Notes under the pieces: generated by a model
Told to the model about the DNA's origin: nothing
The model's input: only the letters and a program-made list of their open reading frames with translations
The model's database searches: none
Source: Dysidea avara
Taxonomy: Eukaryota; Porifera; Demospongiae; Dictyoceratida; Dysideidae
Reading direction: 5' to 3'
Length of the DNA stretch: 64,000 nucleotides
Assembly (NCBI RefSeq): GCF_963678975.1
Contig: NC_089281.1
Location: 25,648,765-25,712,764 of the forward strand
Program-made: the position numbers and the translations under genes
Shown: one piece after another, positions 1 to 13,103 of the stretch
Layout: each line of letters starts with the position of its first letter
Position numbering within the stretch: position 1 is the first letter of the stretch

Positions 1-3000
1 TATGTTTGAGCATGTTTTATAGTAGTGTTCAGAGGTAGGACCCAGAGGATAGAACAAGCCCACCTGAATGCATAATAATGTTGCACAAGTACTGAAAGTA
101 TTTCACGTGAGCTGAATAGACAAAGAGGCTTTACGGGGCTTAATACATATTCTAGCTCTATTTAGTTTGCTGCTTGCAACAATCAGAAATATGCTGCCAT
201 TATGGAGTAATTAGCCTTACAGTGATGATAAGTGGTGGCCATGATCTTCACTTTGACAGTGCAAGTGGTCATCAATGATCATAATACAACTGTTGCTGTA
301 TGATCTATTACTTTCAACATGTAGTATGACTACACTTAATAAAAATATTTTGTTAGTACTTTAATTGTGTAAATACTAGCTGGAACTTGCACCATAATGG
401 TATGTTGCCCTGGTTGGAGGGTGTGCATCACTCATCATGTGTGAATGAGAGCAGGCAGGATAGAGAGACATCTACTACTTACCTCAATTATTGTTTGTAT
501 TACATGCACTATAAAACCTCTACTATGACTACTACCAGTATCGTAAGCAATTAATCATCAACAGACATCTACTATCACCTAACTCGACAGTTATTATTGT
601 GAAAAACAATCTGGATTCAAACATGGAATTTTGAAACACTATAAGCTGTTTCATTTTGTTGTCCTAGCAGTTAAATCTGTTGGTGAATAATGAGAGGTTT
701 GTTTATGACTTAGTTTGCATATGTTAACCTGTCATTCTTGGCATGAAAATGGTGGTATTAATAGCATACTGAACTTTATCCGTGTCGTTTCTTATGTTGT
801 AGTGCACAGAGTCTTACAGATGACACTGAAGAGACAGGCTGCAGTTGTTCAAAAGGTTCTAGTGATTGACTCTGCTGGAACAATCACTCTTCTCAATGGG
901 ATAATATTTGTGTCTACGTTACCACCGATAGGACTTCTGTTTTAACTATGATGGATTAGTGGCTGCACAGACAGCCATTATGAGTCATTTATGTGGTACA
1001 AAAAAAGATGGAAAGACCTGCTAAGGTAGTGAATCAAAGTAAATTCTATCTAAACAACAGGAGAATTGACTGCAAAAGCAAGGGTAAATTGGAAGACCAT
1101 TTGTATTTTAAAATATACTCACTTTCAGGCACCATCAACTATGGTACACATGGCCTAGAGAGGTTTGGAGGCTTATAACATGCTTCAGGTGTTGAAGATA
1201 TGTTACACTGCTTGGGAGCACCATAGTGGATAAGAATCCCATACACAGTAGGTAGAAGTCGTTGGTTATTACGTATTTAAGGATGAGCTTGTACATCATC
1301 AGTTAGCAACGACAGGAAACAAAGTAGATACAGTACAGCACTTCCCAGTGGTACCAGGATTACTGTGCTGATCTTTGTAACATCCTTAGTACTGCTGCTT
1401 AATTTATTTTAATCTGTTTAAAGCTTTAAGGGGTCATCCACAATTTTCAGCTTTTTTAGTGAGTGTAGAAAGATTACTCTTTTTTTTTCTAACCCCTCAC
1501 CCTAGCCCAAAGTGTACTGTATAAATGTTGACACATATGGATGTATTGTATAGCAGAACGAATACACTGACACTTTTAACATTGCAAAATACATGTTATG
1601 ATGTTTGTTTTGTCTTTTAGACATCTTATGGCTTTATCATTTTGATGCTTTAGAAGCTGATACCCTGAACACACACACCAGGCATTAGAACTATTCTGAT
1701 GCACATTTGGAACACATCATGGAAACAACTCCTCTTGGTTATCATTAATGTGCTCATGTAAACACCACTGGCAGTAGCAACAACAGGTGGACTGAGGTCA
1801 GGAAATGTGGGTCTATTTCTCTATGGGCAACCCACAACTGCCACAAATGTCAACATGTTAGTACCCACATAATCCAGCCTCCCATGCCCAAAACCCACAA
1901 CAACACCTTCTGTAGGTAGAAAACAAAAGCAACAACCAGTGTAGCTATATTGTAATCATTTATCAGTACTAGTGTTGCTAGACTAAGACTAAAGAGAAAG
2001 AAAGTAAGTAAGAAAGCGCTGTTGTTATAAAAGCATAAAGAGCCTGTAGTGTTATCATGCTGATAACTGTAGTTTGAAAAATGGTTCAATGGGCTATATT
2101 TTCGTCTTTCCTTCAGCTTATAAAACCTCATTTCATCCTACATTGCTCTTCAGTTCACTGAAGCACTCCATTTCCAATCATGTTGGCTTGGGCCCATACA
2201 TTAACAGCATCAGCTCACTTTAGTCCACCATTTAAATGGACACTCACTTGTATTAGTAGCGGTTTACTAGAGCTTTATGACTGCATTATTCAGAATTCTT
2301 ACCAACTGACGTGATTGACATTTTTAAAAAGTATATATATATAATTTTACCCCCCTCCCCTAGCATATGGTTTGTACGCTTGCAAAAATGCTGAAAATTG
2401 TGGATGACTTGTAAGTGTTTTTGAAACTGATCATGCATTAGACTTTCAATCAGTATATCCACTGTCAAAGACAATGGTATACACAAAAGGCATACTTATA
2501 GCCTGCTAACGTGCTCTCCAAACAAAGTACATCAACACACAGTTGCACAAATGAAAAACAAGTTAACAATTACAACAGATAAAACATATACAAAATAACA
2601 AAACAGTTAAGAAAATGACGAAGTGCTGCAGCAGCGGGATAACTGATTAGACAATTGAATTAGATGGGGAATGGAGGGTAGGGTTCATTTATAGTTTCTC
2701 ATCACTCGTCCGCATCACCTTTTCTACCCTGCTGCCTTTAAATTTATTACTGCTATTATAACAATTGATCATGTGCACCAGCATTTTAATGTTTAGACAA
2801 ACTAGCCACCATTTTCTGCTACGGAAAACGTTTCCTCCTGCTTCAGTAAAGTGTAAGCATATTAAGCTTTATATGAAGGCCTTTGATAATCCTTGTATAG
2901 TGACAGATAGCCTACTGTTGCTGTGATTTTGGGTGCTTCCTTCAATAATCAGTAATAGAAAATGACTGCCTACCCACACCAGTGGCTGATGAGAAACTAC

Positions 3001-3730
3001 TGCCTACCCACTTTGCCTGGCTGCCTATAGACCATCTTGCAAGAAAATGTAAGATCTTGCAATAAAAAGACCTTTCCCTGCATGATCCTGCAAAAATACT
3101 ACAGGAATTGGACCTTTTCTGGCATAATCTTGCAGGATGGTTCTATCCAGGCTGGGTAAAAACGGGGCGTTAACGAAACTACAGACTGCCATGATGACGC
3201 CGGCTGGTAAGGATTGATGAATCATAGAAAGTGCGGGTGGAATTGACAAGTTAATGAGTGGCCCGTCGATGGACAAATATACCACTACATAGTGTTTCTG
3301 GTAGGCCTCAGTGAAGATCGAACGCTACTAATGCCTATGAAGCTGGCCGGTACGCAGGTTGTGGACACCTACTCTAAAGTATTAAATAGCTTAGTACGTG
3401 CATATATTGCTCTAAACGGGAATCTTGTACAACACAGCCTATAATTCGCAATACTGAATTTATTGCTCACGCGGTTCTGAGCTCGTGACGAGTCAAAATG
3501 ATGTGTCAGATCATTAAACATACTGACTGACCTTCGCTCATAGTGAAGGTTTGTTCACACCACAGAAGAGGTATTCAGTGTAGTTGGCCACCAAGAAGTA
3601 GACTGCAGCAGTTCCTTCTAAGAGACCTTTTTGCGCGACAACAAAAACAAGCGAAATCACGTGCACAAGATTTCGTCCAATCAAATCAAAATTTGAGTTC
3701 AAAACTATTATCGCAAGTGACGTCTTGTTG
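1..3730. other. No supportable gene; AT-rich intergenic DNA
   Basis: Short open frames occur (for example near 715-945 and 1850-2131), but none has splice-site support, recognisable domains or biased composition. Around 790-960 a different frame reads acidic and polar (Asp-Asp-Thr-Glu-Glu, then Cys-rich) but is broken by stops; it could be decayed coding sequence or chance. Nothing else was identified. Confidence 0.6.
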
Positions 3731-3743
3731 TCGTAGTCTTGCG

Positions 3744-3805
3744 TGGCTAGACCGCTTTTTTCCGTGTATATCACCCCCAATACACGGGAAAAAGCGGTCA
3801 GGCCA
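3744..3805. repeat. Short perfect-type hairpin
   Basis: Two 25-bp arms (3744-3768 and 3781-3805) are inverted copies around a 12-base loop. The arm carries TGGCTAGACCGC, nearly the same as TGGCCAGACCGC at about 5235-5247, so both probably belong to one small transposon family whose end reads like AGTCT-GTGGC-AGACCGC. It has no coding capacity. Confidence 0.6.
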
Positions 3806-3986
3806 CTTGTCATGCAACATGCGCAACTGGCTTAGAAGTAGTTAGAACCCCTGTAGACTTTGGGGGCTGTTCCAGATTGTATCAGTGAGAAGTGCACTCC
3901 ATCCTGGTGTTCTAGTTCATTCCGCCTCTACTTCTGGGTTTGCAGCCGCTTTCAGGGTGAAATCATGTGGAGGAGGATGCTAGCTA

Positions 3987-4829
3987 AGGCCACTCCAAAT
4001 AAATTCTCTGTTTCCCGTCGTGGACTCCAGCACATTTGCATGCGGGCGGGCGGTCCATTTCCATTATTCATTAGGCCCCTATTTGGTGATTATTAGTTTC
4101 TCACCCACCGCCCGCATCCTTCTTAGGCTACCGCATGGTAAGCCATTATTTACTCTGCGCATGCTCAGAAGAACACGTGATACCAAACTGTTTTAATTTT
4201 TGTTGATGAACGCTACAATGCGCTATATATCACCAGGAGAACTGTTGTTTTCCTTAGCAAATTGCTGCAGTGCCAGTTGCAATCGTGCTCTATCGACTTC
4301 ATCAAAGCAGGCTTTCAGTTGACTGTCGAAAAGCAGTTGGCGATCACGAAAGTAGAATCAGCTGGTGAAGGAAATATTGAGTAAGAAAGAAAGACAATTT
4401 GGACAAGGTCTGTACATCAGTGTATTAATATTATAAAATAATGGCATAATGGTAATACCCTCCCGCCCGCATCATAATAATTAGAAAGGCTGGATGAGAA
4501 ACTAATAATCACCGAATAGGGGCCTCAGTTATAAGATCAGCAGCTTTTTAAGCCATCATTTGTCTAGCACAATCATAAAAAGCTGCATAAAAGAATGCTT
4601 AAGCTTGTTGCTTCCCTTTTTTAAGGAGCAAAAATAGCACAAATGTGAAGTTTGTGTCGACTTGATAGCACTGCTGACACGTAAGCTGACATGGTTTCAA
4701 GTGAGCCTGTCAGTATGCAAAAATAACCGGAAAATAATGAAAGAATACGGAATAATGGAATATTTAGAGCTGACAGTAACTAGATGCGGGCGGTGGATGG
4801 GAAACAGAGAATTTATTTGGAGTGGCCTA
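3987..4829. mobile_element. Nested inverted-repeat (foldback/MITE) element
   Basis: The outer arms, about 30 bp (3987-4016 and 4800-4829), both read AGGCCACTCCAAATAAATTC in opposite orientation. Inside lies a second inverted pair (4073-4108 and 4491-4524, starting AGGCCCCTATT). The structure suggests one non-autonomous DNA element inserted in another. Open frames inside (4662-4919 and neighbours) are by-products of the repeat. Confidence 0.6.
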
Positions 4830-4923
4830 AACCGGGAAGCTAAACGCAACCTAGTGGAGGCTGCAGGTGGTAAGTTTTTACCACTTGTGGTGAACAATTT
4901 TGGACACCATCTAGCATAGAAAT

Positions 4924-5294
4924 ATTACGATCTATTGCTCGTTCTTCTACTGATAGAAATGGACTTTCGGTGGTGAACTTTCCCACCGAAAGTCCATTTC
5001 TAACAGTAATACTGTACGCAAGGAAATTTTGACATCAAAAAAATTTGACGAATTCAAACTTCGGCAGATTTTACAAATAAAATGTTGACGAAAATCAAAA
5101 AATTGCAGGCAAAACCTGTACTTTTAAGGGCGCTTATAAACATTAAATATTTTGACGAATTTAAATTTGACAAATTAAACCAATTCGTCAAATTTTTTTG
5201 ACGTCAAAATTTCCTTGCGTACGGTAGTCTCGTGTGGCCAGACCGCTATTTGGCCGGCCACGCGCAGTAGAAGAACAAGCAATATAGATCGTAA
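4924..5294. mobile_element. 371-bp triple-nested hairpin MITE
   Basis: The outer arms 4924-4952 and 5265-5294 (ATTACGATCTATTGCTCG and its inverse) enclose a tight hairpin around 4956-5000 and a further inverted pair at 5015-5055 / 5182-5222 (ACGCAAGGAAATTTTGAC). There is no coding capacity. It ends three bases before the next foldback element. Confidence 0.65.
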
Positions 5295-5297
5295 GAG

Positions 5298-6073
5298 GGT
5301 GTTACTATTCAGTGGACTGGACTACTGGACTGACATATTTTTGGTTTTTGCACATTCTATGGATGGATTTACGGAGTCTTGTTAGTGAGTACCCTTACGG
5401 CACCTGCAGCCCACTTCTAAAGGTTGAAAATGAACAGTGGAATATGCGAAAGCCGTCTCTGAATTTCACTACTGTTCATTATGCCACTATACACCACTTC
5501 CCAGTATTTAGTAATGCTGCAGGTATAAGTGCAGGGAATTGAATGGGACAGCAATAGTCCACTAGCAATCAACTTGCCAGTAGACAATATCCTTCAAGAT
5601 ATCCTTGTTAGAGCTGCAAGCTTAAGGTGCAAGCTAGTCTCGCCAGCATGGCCAACCTCTAGACTCGCCTCTAATTCAGTGCAGGGGCTTACCATTTAGA
5701 GAGTTTTAGCGTGGATGCTTATAATCTTTAATTGATAATCCCGACAGAAGTCTGGCAGCAAGACTAGTGAGACTAGCTTGTTCCTCAAGCTTGCTCTAAG
5801 GATATCTTGAAGGAGTATGATCGAAGGTTAACTATTGTTGTCATATTCTCTGCACTGCCTACCTGTGGCATAATGAACAATAGCAAAATTACCAAGACTA
5901 TAGAGACAGTTTTTGCATATTCCACTGTTCGTCTTCAGCATTTACAAGTGGGCTGCAGGTGCCCTAAGGGTGCTAACTAACAAGACTCCATAAATCCAAC
6001 CATAGAATGTGCAAAAACCAAATATATGTCAGTCCAGTGTTCCAGTCCAGTCCACTGAATAGTAACGCCCATT
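5298..6073. mobile_element. Foldback element with long arms and possible 7-bp target duplication
   Basis: Bases 5298-5530 return inverted at about 5870-6070, ending in GTTACTATTCAGTGGACTGG and its inverse; a shorter inner pair lies at about 5583-5640 / 5775-5815. GTAAGAG stands on both sides (5291-5297 and 6074-6080), a plausible 7-bp target-site duplication, although the right end then has four extra terminal bases. The arms contain open frames that are not genes. Confidence 0.6.
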
Positions 6074-6104
6074 GTAAGAGACCAAAATCATAAAATCATT
6101 TACC

Positions 6105-6785
6105 GGTTTCCAACTCAAAATAGTAAGGTGCTTCTTTTTGTAGTTTCTGGTGATTTTCATACAGATTGACCTTTAAGATAAAGCAAACAAGTGCTAATTT
6201 ATTATCGGATTGCTTGTAGCATTGAGTATCAGCATAAGTTTAACATATAAATCATACAAAAAGTGGTCATGTGACCAAAAATATTATAATAGTTAAATTG
6301 GGCAGCTTATAGAAAATCTTTATATTGTAGGGTTACTGATGTCACAATTAGTGCATTTTCTTGCCTTATAATGAAGACTTCTACATCTTGTAGTGTTATA
6401 GTACATCCTTTATAGCTGTAATGTGATTGTTGACCATGTGACCACTTTTTGGGTATTTACAGTTAAAACTACACTGATACTGAAAGTAATAGACAGTTTA
6501 ATAATATATTAGTACTTGTTTATTTTATCTTAAGGTCAGCCTGCGTGAAAATCATCAGAAACAATGAAAAAGGCTGAGGCATTATCTTATTTTGCAGTGG
6601 AAATCCTATGAAGGGATTTTTGGTCACATGACTACTTTTCTGATATTTACACATGTTAAAACTGCTGCAAACATTCCAATAACAAATTAGCACTTGTTTG
6701 CTTTAACTTGAAGATAAATCTGTGTGAAAATCTCCAGAAACAACAAAATGAAGCACCTTCCTGTTTTGAGTGGAAACCCTACAGC
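6105..6785. mobile_element. Foldback repeat with a third partial copy
   Basis: The segment 6105-6300 (AAGGTGCTTC, then AAAGCAAACAAGTGCTAAT, then GGTCATGTGACC) recurs inverted at 6620-6785, and an extra divergent copy lies at about 6430-6580. This is an old, diverged non-autonomous element without coding capacity. Confidence 0.5.
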
Positions 6786-6810
6786 ATATAGTCTTCATCC
6801 TCATTAACCT

Positions 6811-7510
6811 ATGTGGTCTTCATCCTCATTAACCATAATTATACTTCATCCTCATTTAGAGGATGATTGGTTGGAGAGTTGCTCAAGTCAAGAGGACAAT
6901 TCCTTTGATGATCATTGCGATGAGAGTCCAGGTTTTGTGTTACTGATGGTGAGGAGGTCTTGCAGGATGTTTGTAGTGTACTGGTACAAGAATTCTCTCA
7001 TTCCAAGTTAGAAGATAATGATTGTGACAGTAGTGATTCTCCTGCTTTCTGCTGATTGTAGTGTTTGTTTTGCTGTTCCTGTTTACAAACAAGTTTTCTT
7101 CACATGTTATGGAGGAGGTTCCTCAGAATTCTCAATACTTAGAGCCTCCACACCCAGTTCATTTGGTGCCTTATCCACAGCTTCAGAGAACTATTGGGAA
7201 GAAAAGGATGGACAACTTTGAAGCTGCTTCATCAGGGTTACCTAATATGGCCATTTACCCTGCTTCTGAGGTGTTACATGAGGGGGCTGCTCCTCCATCC
7301 TTGGCTACAAGATTTACAGTGGAACCAGATCCCATTTTACCTTCAATAACACCTTCACCTCCCAAACCTCTTTCACCAAGAGTCCATCACCAGCACCGGT
7401 CCAATCAACTAGCTCATTGGAGACCACATCCTAACTTTTCTCCATCTATTTCTTCCACTTTTCAACCCTTTCCTGCCCAACACTGCTATCTTCCTAACTA
7501 CCTTCAGTGA
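6811..7510 (+). pseudogene. Possible decayed coding stretch (unrecognised)
   Basis: A 149-codon frame (7061-7510) has protein-like composition in its second half, rich in Pro, Ser and His, with repeated Pro-Pro and Ser-Pro pairs. Immediately upstream, two further stretches in other frames look acidic and coding-like (about 6850-6935 and 6940-7060, with runs of Asp, Glu and Ser), but stops and frame changes separate them. No domain is recognised and no clear splice junction joins them. This could be a decayed exon or retrocopy, or coincidence. Confidence 0.25.
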
Positions 7511-7734
7511 CAAGTAGAGTCGATTTGGATGCCATCTTTCCCTCATTCTAGCAATGCATTGATATGTCAAAGTTCAAGCACAACTATCCCCACCACACCC
7601 CTCCCTGCCACACCCTTCCCTTTCCCTACTGGTTCTGGTGGACTGTGTTAATGTACTGTACTATTGTTTACTAAAAACCTATCAATTAACTGGAAAAAAA
7701 TTAAAAATACCAAAGGAGCTAGGTTGGTCACGTG

Positions 7735-7773
7735 TGTATATATATATATATATATATATTATTATTATTATTA
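7735..7773. repeat. TA / ATT microsatellite
   Basis: A simple run of TA dinucleotides passes directly into ATT trinucleotides. Confidence 0.9.
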
Positions 7774-8038
7774 CGTAACCAAAGCTGCCATGGTCAAACT
7801 GAAATCAGCATTCAGCCTCTTGTTCCAGCAACCAGAACCGTGCAACATCAAGACACACACGCACTGTAAAAAAATAAGTAGTAAATAGCTACTGTGAGTC
7901 ACTACATTTAGACCACCGGTAGCAAACTAAGAATTTCAGTCCAGTGACGCCCCATCTGTAGCTACTTTGGCTGCATAAGGAATAGTAGAGCAGCACATAA
8001 TAGTGTAAATAAAAGGGGCATTTCGTGCACTTATAGTG

Positions 8039-8581
8039 ATACAGTTATGAAACTTTCCACACAGATTACACTCCTTATGGCACTAATTTAAGTACCAAGC
8101 AGATTTGACCTTTACAGCCATTTTTACATTGGACCATTTCTGTATTTATTTCCATGAGGCATTATTTTTACTCTTAGTTAAACAAATTAAAAGGTTTTGG
8201 CCTAAGAAACAACTTGACTTTTGTTTGTGAATAGCTAGCTCATTCCACTCAAGTTATGATCATTTTAATTATGTATAGTGACAACTTTTTTGAAATTTAT
8301 TTACCCTTACATGTGGGGTCTAAATTACAATTTCATGGATAATTAAATGGTCATAACTTCACCCATTGACTTCAAAGTTGTAACTTTAAGCAATATAGTA
8401 TTATAAAAATACTCTTGCTTTACACAAGACCCAACCACTAATTTGTAAAACAATACCTCAGGGAGAAAAGGATAAATTTGCAATGCGAAGATGGCTGTAA
8501 AAGTCACCAAAGATCAAATCTGTGATGGCAAAATAAATGCCATAAGGAGTGCAATTTGTGTGGAAAGTTTCAGAATTGTAT
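8039..8581. mobile_element. Inverted-repeat element, about 540 bp
   Basis: The left arm 8039-8119 (ACTTTCCACACAGATTACAC and so on) recurs inverted at 8492-8581 with several mismatches and small gaps. There is no open frame. This is a diverged MITE-like element. Confidence 0.6.
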
Positions 8582-9646
8582 TAAAAATGTATAATATAGC
8601 TGTTGCTGTTGCTCTTACATGGAAAATGCAGTACAGTTGAACCTTGGACCTCTATTATCTGCAGGGGCATCGTATGTAGGAATTTTGAAAAGGGGTTTCC
8701 ACTACAGTTAAGTGACTGTTATATTAGAGTAGTTTGTATTACCTGACTGCTTTATTAGCTGTAGTATCTCAATCTTTTCACCAAATTCAGAACAACGCTA
8801 GTTAAAAGTGTTTCTATCATGTAAGAAACTATTATTTAACTAAGATAAAAGTTTAAAATGTGTCCTGTTTCATGATAGATTCCAGATTCTGGAAACCTGT
8901 GAGTTTTAGTTTCTGAAACCCCCCTGGGTATGCTAGGCACCTCCATTGTCTGGACAGCCCAAATTGGTCATTGGTTTGTACTTATTAATCATAATGAAGT
9001 TTGGTTAGATGAAAGGAGCCTAGAGGTGGTGTAATCACTGTAATGTATTTTGCAGACATAGCATGTTATTCTTAGTTATGGACATTGTAGCCTAGTTTTC
9101 TTTTCAATCTGTTTGAAGGGGCAGATCTATTATAATGGGAACTAAAAAAAGTGACAAATTTTTGATACAACTAGTGCAAAGCATGCACATGTGCTCAGCA
9201 TGCAGAGCATGGGGGAATGTCCCCATAGGAAGATTTTGCAAATTTAGCCTTCTGAAATTTAATTTTGACTGAATTTTATTGAGTAAGCATATAATCAGTG
9301 TGAGTCACTTATAGCTGTGTTGAATCATTATTCTCTAGTGGTGGTGTATACTAGTTGTCATAAACTTGGGTATATGCATATTATTACTCATAATGTTACA
9401 CTGGCATATATGTGAGGTCTTTTTCAATGGTACACAGAATGGGGCAAACATGTTTGTTTGCTCACCTCAATTTACCCAATACATTTATCTCTGTCAGAAG
9501 ATATGATTAGGTTAGAAACAAAAGTAATATTGAATTCTAGGTTCACAGAAGCAATTTTGTACACATGAATTCAAGAATTTAAATGTTTTGTGAGATGGCT
9601 TTGACCAAAACCATCCTAAGTGACTAACCTAGCAAACTGAATTGCC
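8582..9646. other. No gene seen
   Basis: AT-rich sequence without coding or splice support. Near 8875-8935 a degraded fragment with GAAACCCCCCTGGG and GTATGCTAGGCAC resembles the ends of the hAT-like elements described elsewhere in the window. Confidence 0.5.
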
Positions 9647-9970
9647 ATCGGGGCCGCCCACAGGGGTGGGGGCATTTTGTCCTGGGCCCCAGCCTGAAAG
9701 GGGCCCCATGAAGGACCCCGGGTGTATTATTACGAGCAATGATTTGCTGACCCTGGAACTATGCTGGATATTGAATTTGCTAGCTAATTGGTGCTATCTG
9801 TTAGTACTGTTACTGAGACCTGAGACTTCCTGTGTCTTCGAGTCTACAGAGAAGATTTACACTGTTGTATGTTCTTTTATTGTATGCATGAACAATGTAT
9901 AGCTATGGGCCCACCTTTGGGGGCCCAGGGCAATTTGCCCCAATTGTCCCTCCCTGTTGGCGGCCCTGAT
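9647..9970. mobile_element. GC-rich terminal-inverted-repeat MITE
   Basis: The ends ATCGGGGCCGCC and GGCGGCCCTGAT are inverted copies. The match continues about 60 bp inward (GGGCATTTTGTCCTGGGCCCC against GGGGCCCAGGGCAATTTGCC). It is distinctly more GC-rich than its surroundings and has no coding function. Confidence 0.65.
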
Positions 9971-11734
9971 TCTTCCAATGCATATATATATACATATATA
10001 TATATTTTTAAGGCCTTACAGCACAAGTGCTGAAGGTCTGTAGGGCACCTGGTCCTACAGCCTGTCCAAAGTTGTTACAGAAAGTGTGTTTGAAAAGGTG
10101 GAGAAAGGAGAAAAAATCCATGACTGGACCTAGGCAGCCTTGAACCTGCAGCCATCCGATTACCGCTCATATAACTGCTGTGAACTGTGTGAAGTGAACA
10201 ACCATTATTTTCAGTAACATCATTGCAACTATTTCTTCAACAATTATTGTTCACCAAATACGGTATCTATAGCTACATGTACATATAGAATGTCATATTG
10301 GTTTTGTAAAATCTGGTCACAAAAATTAATATAGTTACACTTTGCTAAGGATTGCCAGTGGACTAGCTAATAGCTACTAGTACTCTTCACTGCATTCTGC
10401 TTTTCAGTACACTTTATTGGTGTTATGGCTAACGAAGTGTCACTAGGCTAAGGAGCATACATACTAATAATTGTGATGCTCAACACCATTACTACTCAGC
10501 TATACATGTTTCTGCCTCACAGATTTAGCTGAGTAGAGCATGGCTAAGAGGAGCTGATGCATTATGGCATATAGCTAGCTATATCTAAATGTTTGGTAGC
10601 TACAAATGAAAAGATTATGAATATCATGCATGCATGATAGCTATATTACTTGCAATCAGTCTTGATTTAATGGAAAAGTAAAATTTGAATGATATATAAT
10701 AAACTAAAATTCAATTATTTTCCACTGAAAACTGCTAAACGTACTCTCAGATTCACCTTTAGAGGGCCTTATTTTCAAAAATTTCCTGGGGGGGGGGGGG
10801 GGGGCATGCCCCCAGACCCTCCTAGGTTGGCATGCGAATTTGCACACTAATGTATCACACTAATGTAGTCACTATTCCAAATAGCTAATTTGACCATGGA
10901 TACTACATGGTTTACAACTAGGACCTTGTGAGAAGGCTTGGTATCTTCTATTAAATGTCTGGCTAGTTACCTATGTCCCTGTCCAGCTTAGCCCCCCCCC
11001 CTTTCAAAAAATCCCTAGATCTGCCCCTGGTATACACTCACCAGCTTGCTCACCAGTGTTCATTGATGCCACCCCTTGTCTTCAAAGTTAGGAAAAGAAA
11101 AACAATGTGTTTGTACTGTTCAAGCTTCTTGATTATTTCCTCACTTATTTCCCCAAATATTTCTTGGTTATAATACCTATTTATCATTTCTTGAATATTT
11201 ATCAATAATTCAATTCTCAAACAGCTCCAGCCTATTATGCTTTGTTTATGCTAACATATTTGACACAGGCCTAGCACTGATGAGTGTCTTCCCTCTGTGC
11301 CTTGCCTATCACTTTAATTTCGATCAAGAGGTTACACCAATTGTGACGTAAAGTTCATGCTTGCAGTGGATGAAAATTATTATAGTACCGATGTGTAATT
11401 TGAATAGTTTTCATAAATCCATGTGTTCACATAAGTCACTAGTGGGAATCATTGTAAGTGACCTTAATCAGAAACTATAGTGCTACATTCTAAGCTAGCA
11501 TGAAGCTCTCTGTATTTATCATTATATATTTGCACAGTTTTTCTAGCTTTTTTGGAAATGTATAGCTAGGATTTTGGAACCGCCAAGTTCAGCTGTTACA
11601 AGCTGTTACAAGCTGTTAGCATATTCTTAAAGTTGTGTAGTAGCCTGCATGAAGGTAGACCATTTTCAAAAGCCAGCTACTCTTATATGTGATCTATTTG
11701 GACAAAAATAAATGACTTGATCAAAGTGATGCAC
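9971..11734. other. Repeat fragments, no gene
   Basis: This stretch holds a weak minus-strand tRNA-like segment (about 10130-10195, B-box-like GGTTCAAGGCT), a poly-G run (10790-10803), a hAT-like end at about 10990-11033 (inverse of CAGGGGCAGATCTAGGG) and a partial copy of the CCAGCCTATTATGC element (11226-11260, full copy at 31974-32379). A triplicated AGCTGTTACA lies near 11591. Confidence 0.5.
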
Positions 11735-12513
11735 AAGGCAAGTCTATTGGCTATAGGCCACCCAAAAGGGACAATTGGAAACAGTGGAAATGGAAACCGG
11801 AGACAGAAAGTGGAAATGGAAGCAGAAATGGTCAAATTGTCAAATAAATGTATGCTAGAGTAAAGCCCTTGTTTATTGGCCACCTCTTAAAGACCACCTT
11901 CTTACAAAGACCACCTCTATAAAAGACTACATTATAATTACATCTCAAAGGTGGAAAAGGAATGCTAATTATAAATAATGATCATACACCTTTATAAAGA
12001 CCACCCTTTTTACAAAGACCACCTCTTCACATTGTAATACATGATTTTATCAAAATGGCTAGGTCAACTAAAAAGCTATATAGGCTCTTAAGGTTGTAAG
12101 ACCTCATTTTTCTTTGATACAGTAGGTTACAGTGTAACAACTACACTTCATTTGTATGGACTATTTGGGTTGGTACAAACTAAGCAAAACTGGAAAAAAT
12201 TGTTTTTATTGTAAAGGTACGCAAATTTGGAATTCACTAAGCGCCTCAATTTACACTAAATAAGTCTTACTTTAGTTGATTCGTAATTGTATGCTAATGT
12301 AATTGCTATAGCTAATGTGTGTATGTAATATTATTGTATGTTATGTAAAGGGCACTGCTGAAAAGCATTAGTTTTCTACTGATGCAATCTTTCCTTTTAA
12401 AAAAAAGAAACTGATAATTATATAGCCAGATGGCTTGAGTGAAATGTGGACCAAAATATGGGATATGACATTGACCCCTTTCTATAAGTCATGAAATATG
12501 TTTGGAGCTTGTC

Positions 12514-12768
12514 AAATCCACACAAAAAACAGCCAAGCTGTGAAAAAATGGTGCGGCCTTAAAAATCCTGGGTGAAAAAAGTTGTGACATCAAAGGTGGT
12601 GGCCAAGAAATGGCTGCAATGATGTTAATGCTAACAATGCACACTTTTTAAGCATTAACATCATTGCAGCCATTTCTTGGCCACCACCTTTGATTTCACA
12701 ACTTTTTTCACGCAGGATTTTTAAGGCTGCACCATTTTTTCACAGCTTGGCTGTTTTTGTGTGGATTT
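12514..12768. mobile_element. 255-bp MITE with arms covering almost its full length
   Basis: The arms of about 120 bp (12514-12635 and 12650-12768) are near-perfect inverted copies, with ends AAATCCACACAAAAA and TTTTTGTGTGGATTT, so the RNA or single strand would form one long hairpin. A degraded half copy lies at 29825-29940. There is no open frame. Confidence 0.8.
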
Positions 12769-13103
12769 CACTCCTTTTTGTACTTTATAAGGCCCCAAAA
12801 TCAGCCTATGACTGACTTTGAGGTTTGTTTTTATTCATTTCTTCTTTTCTATGTAGATACAATGATGATTATTGAAGACAGACTTCTAAATGTATTTCAT
12901 TGCATGATTTAATTCAATATTTGATAATATTATTATAATACTCTAATAGAGTAAACATTTTTTGAGGACTTCTAATAGAACATATATAGAATGTTCTAGA
13001 ACAATCTAGTACTTCTATTGGTAGGTCTATGAAATTACAAACATTTGATTATAAGCAGATTTCAACTAGAAACTTCATTTATAAGGCAGAAATTAAGTGA
13101 AGT

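Noticed and set aside
3538..4919. Several overlapping frames up to 100 codons
   Set aside because: They sit in nested inverted repeats, occur on both strands and have no splice or domain support.
5297..6070. Autonomous transposon with transposase
   Set aside because: No frame of adequate length or catalytic DDE pattern; only inverted arms are present.
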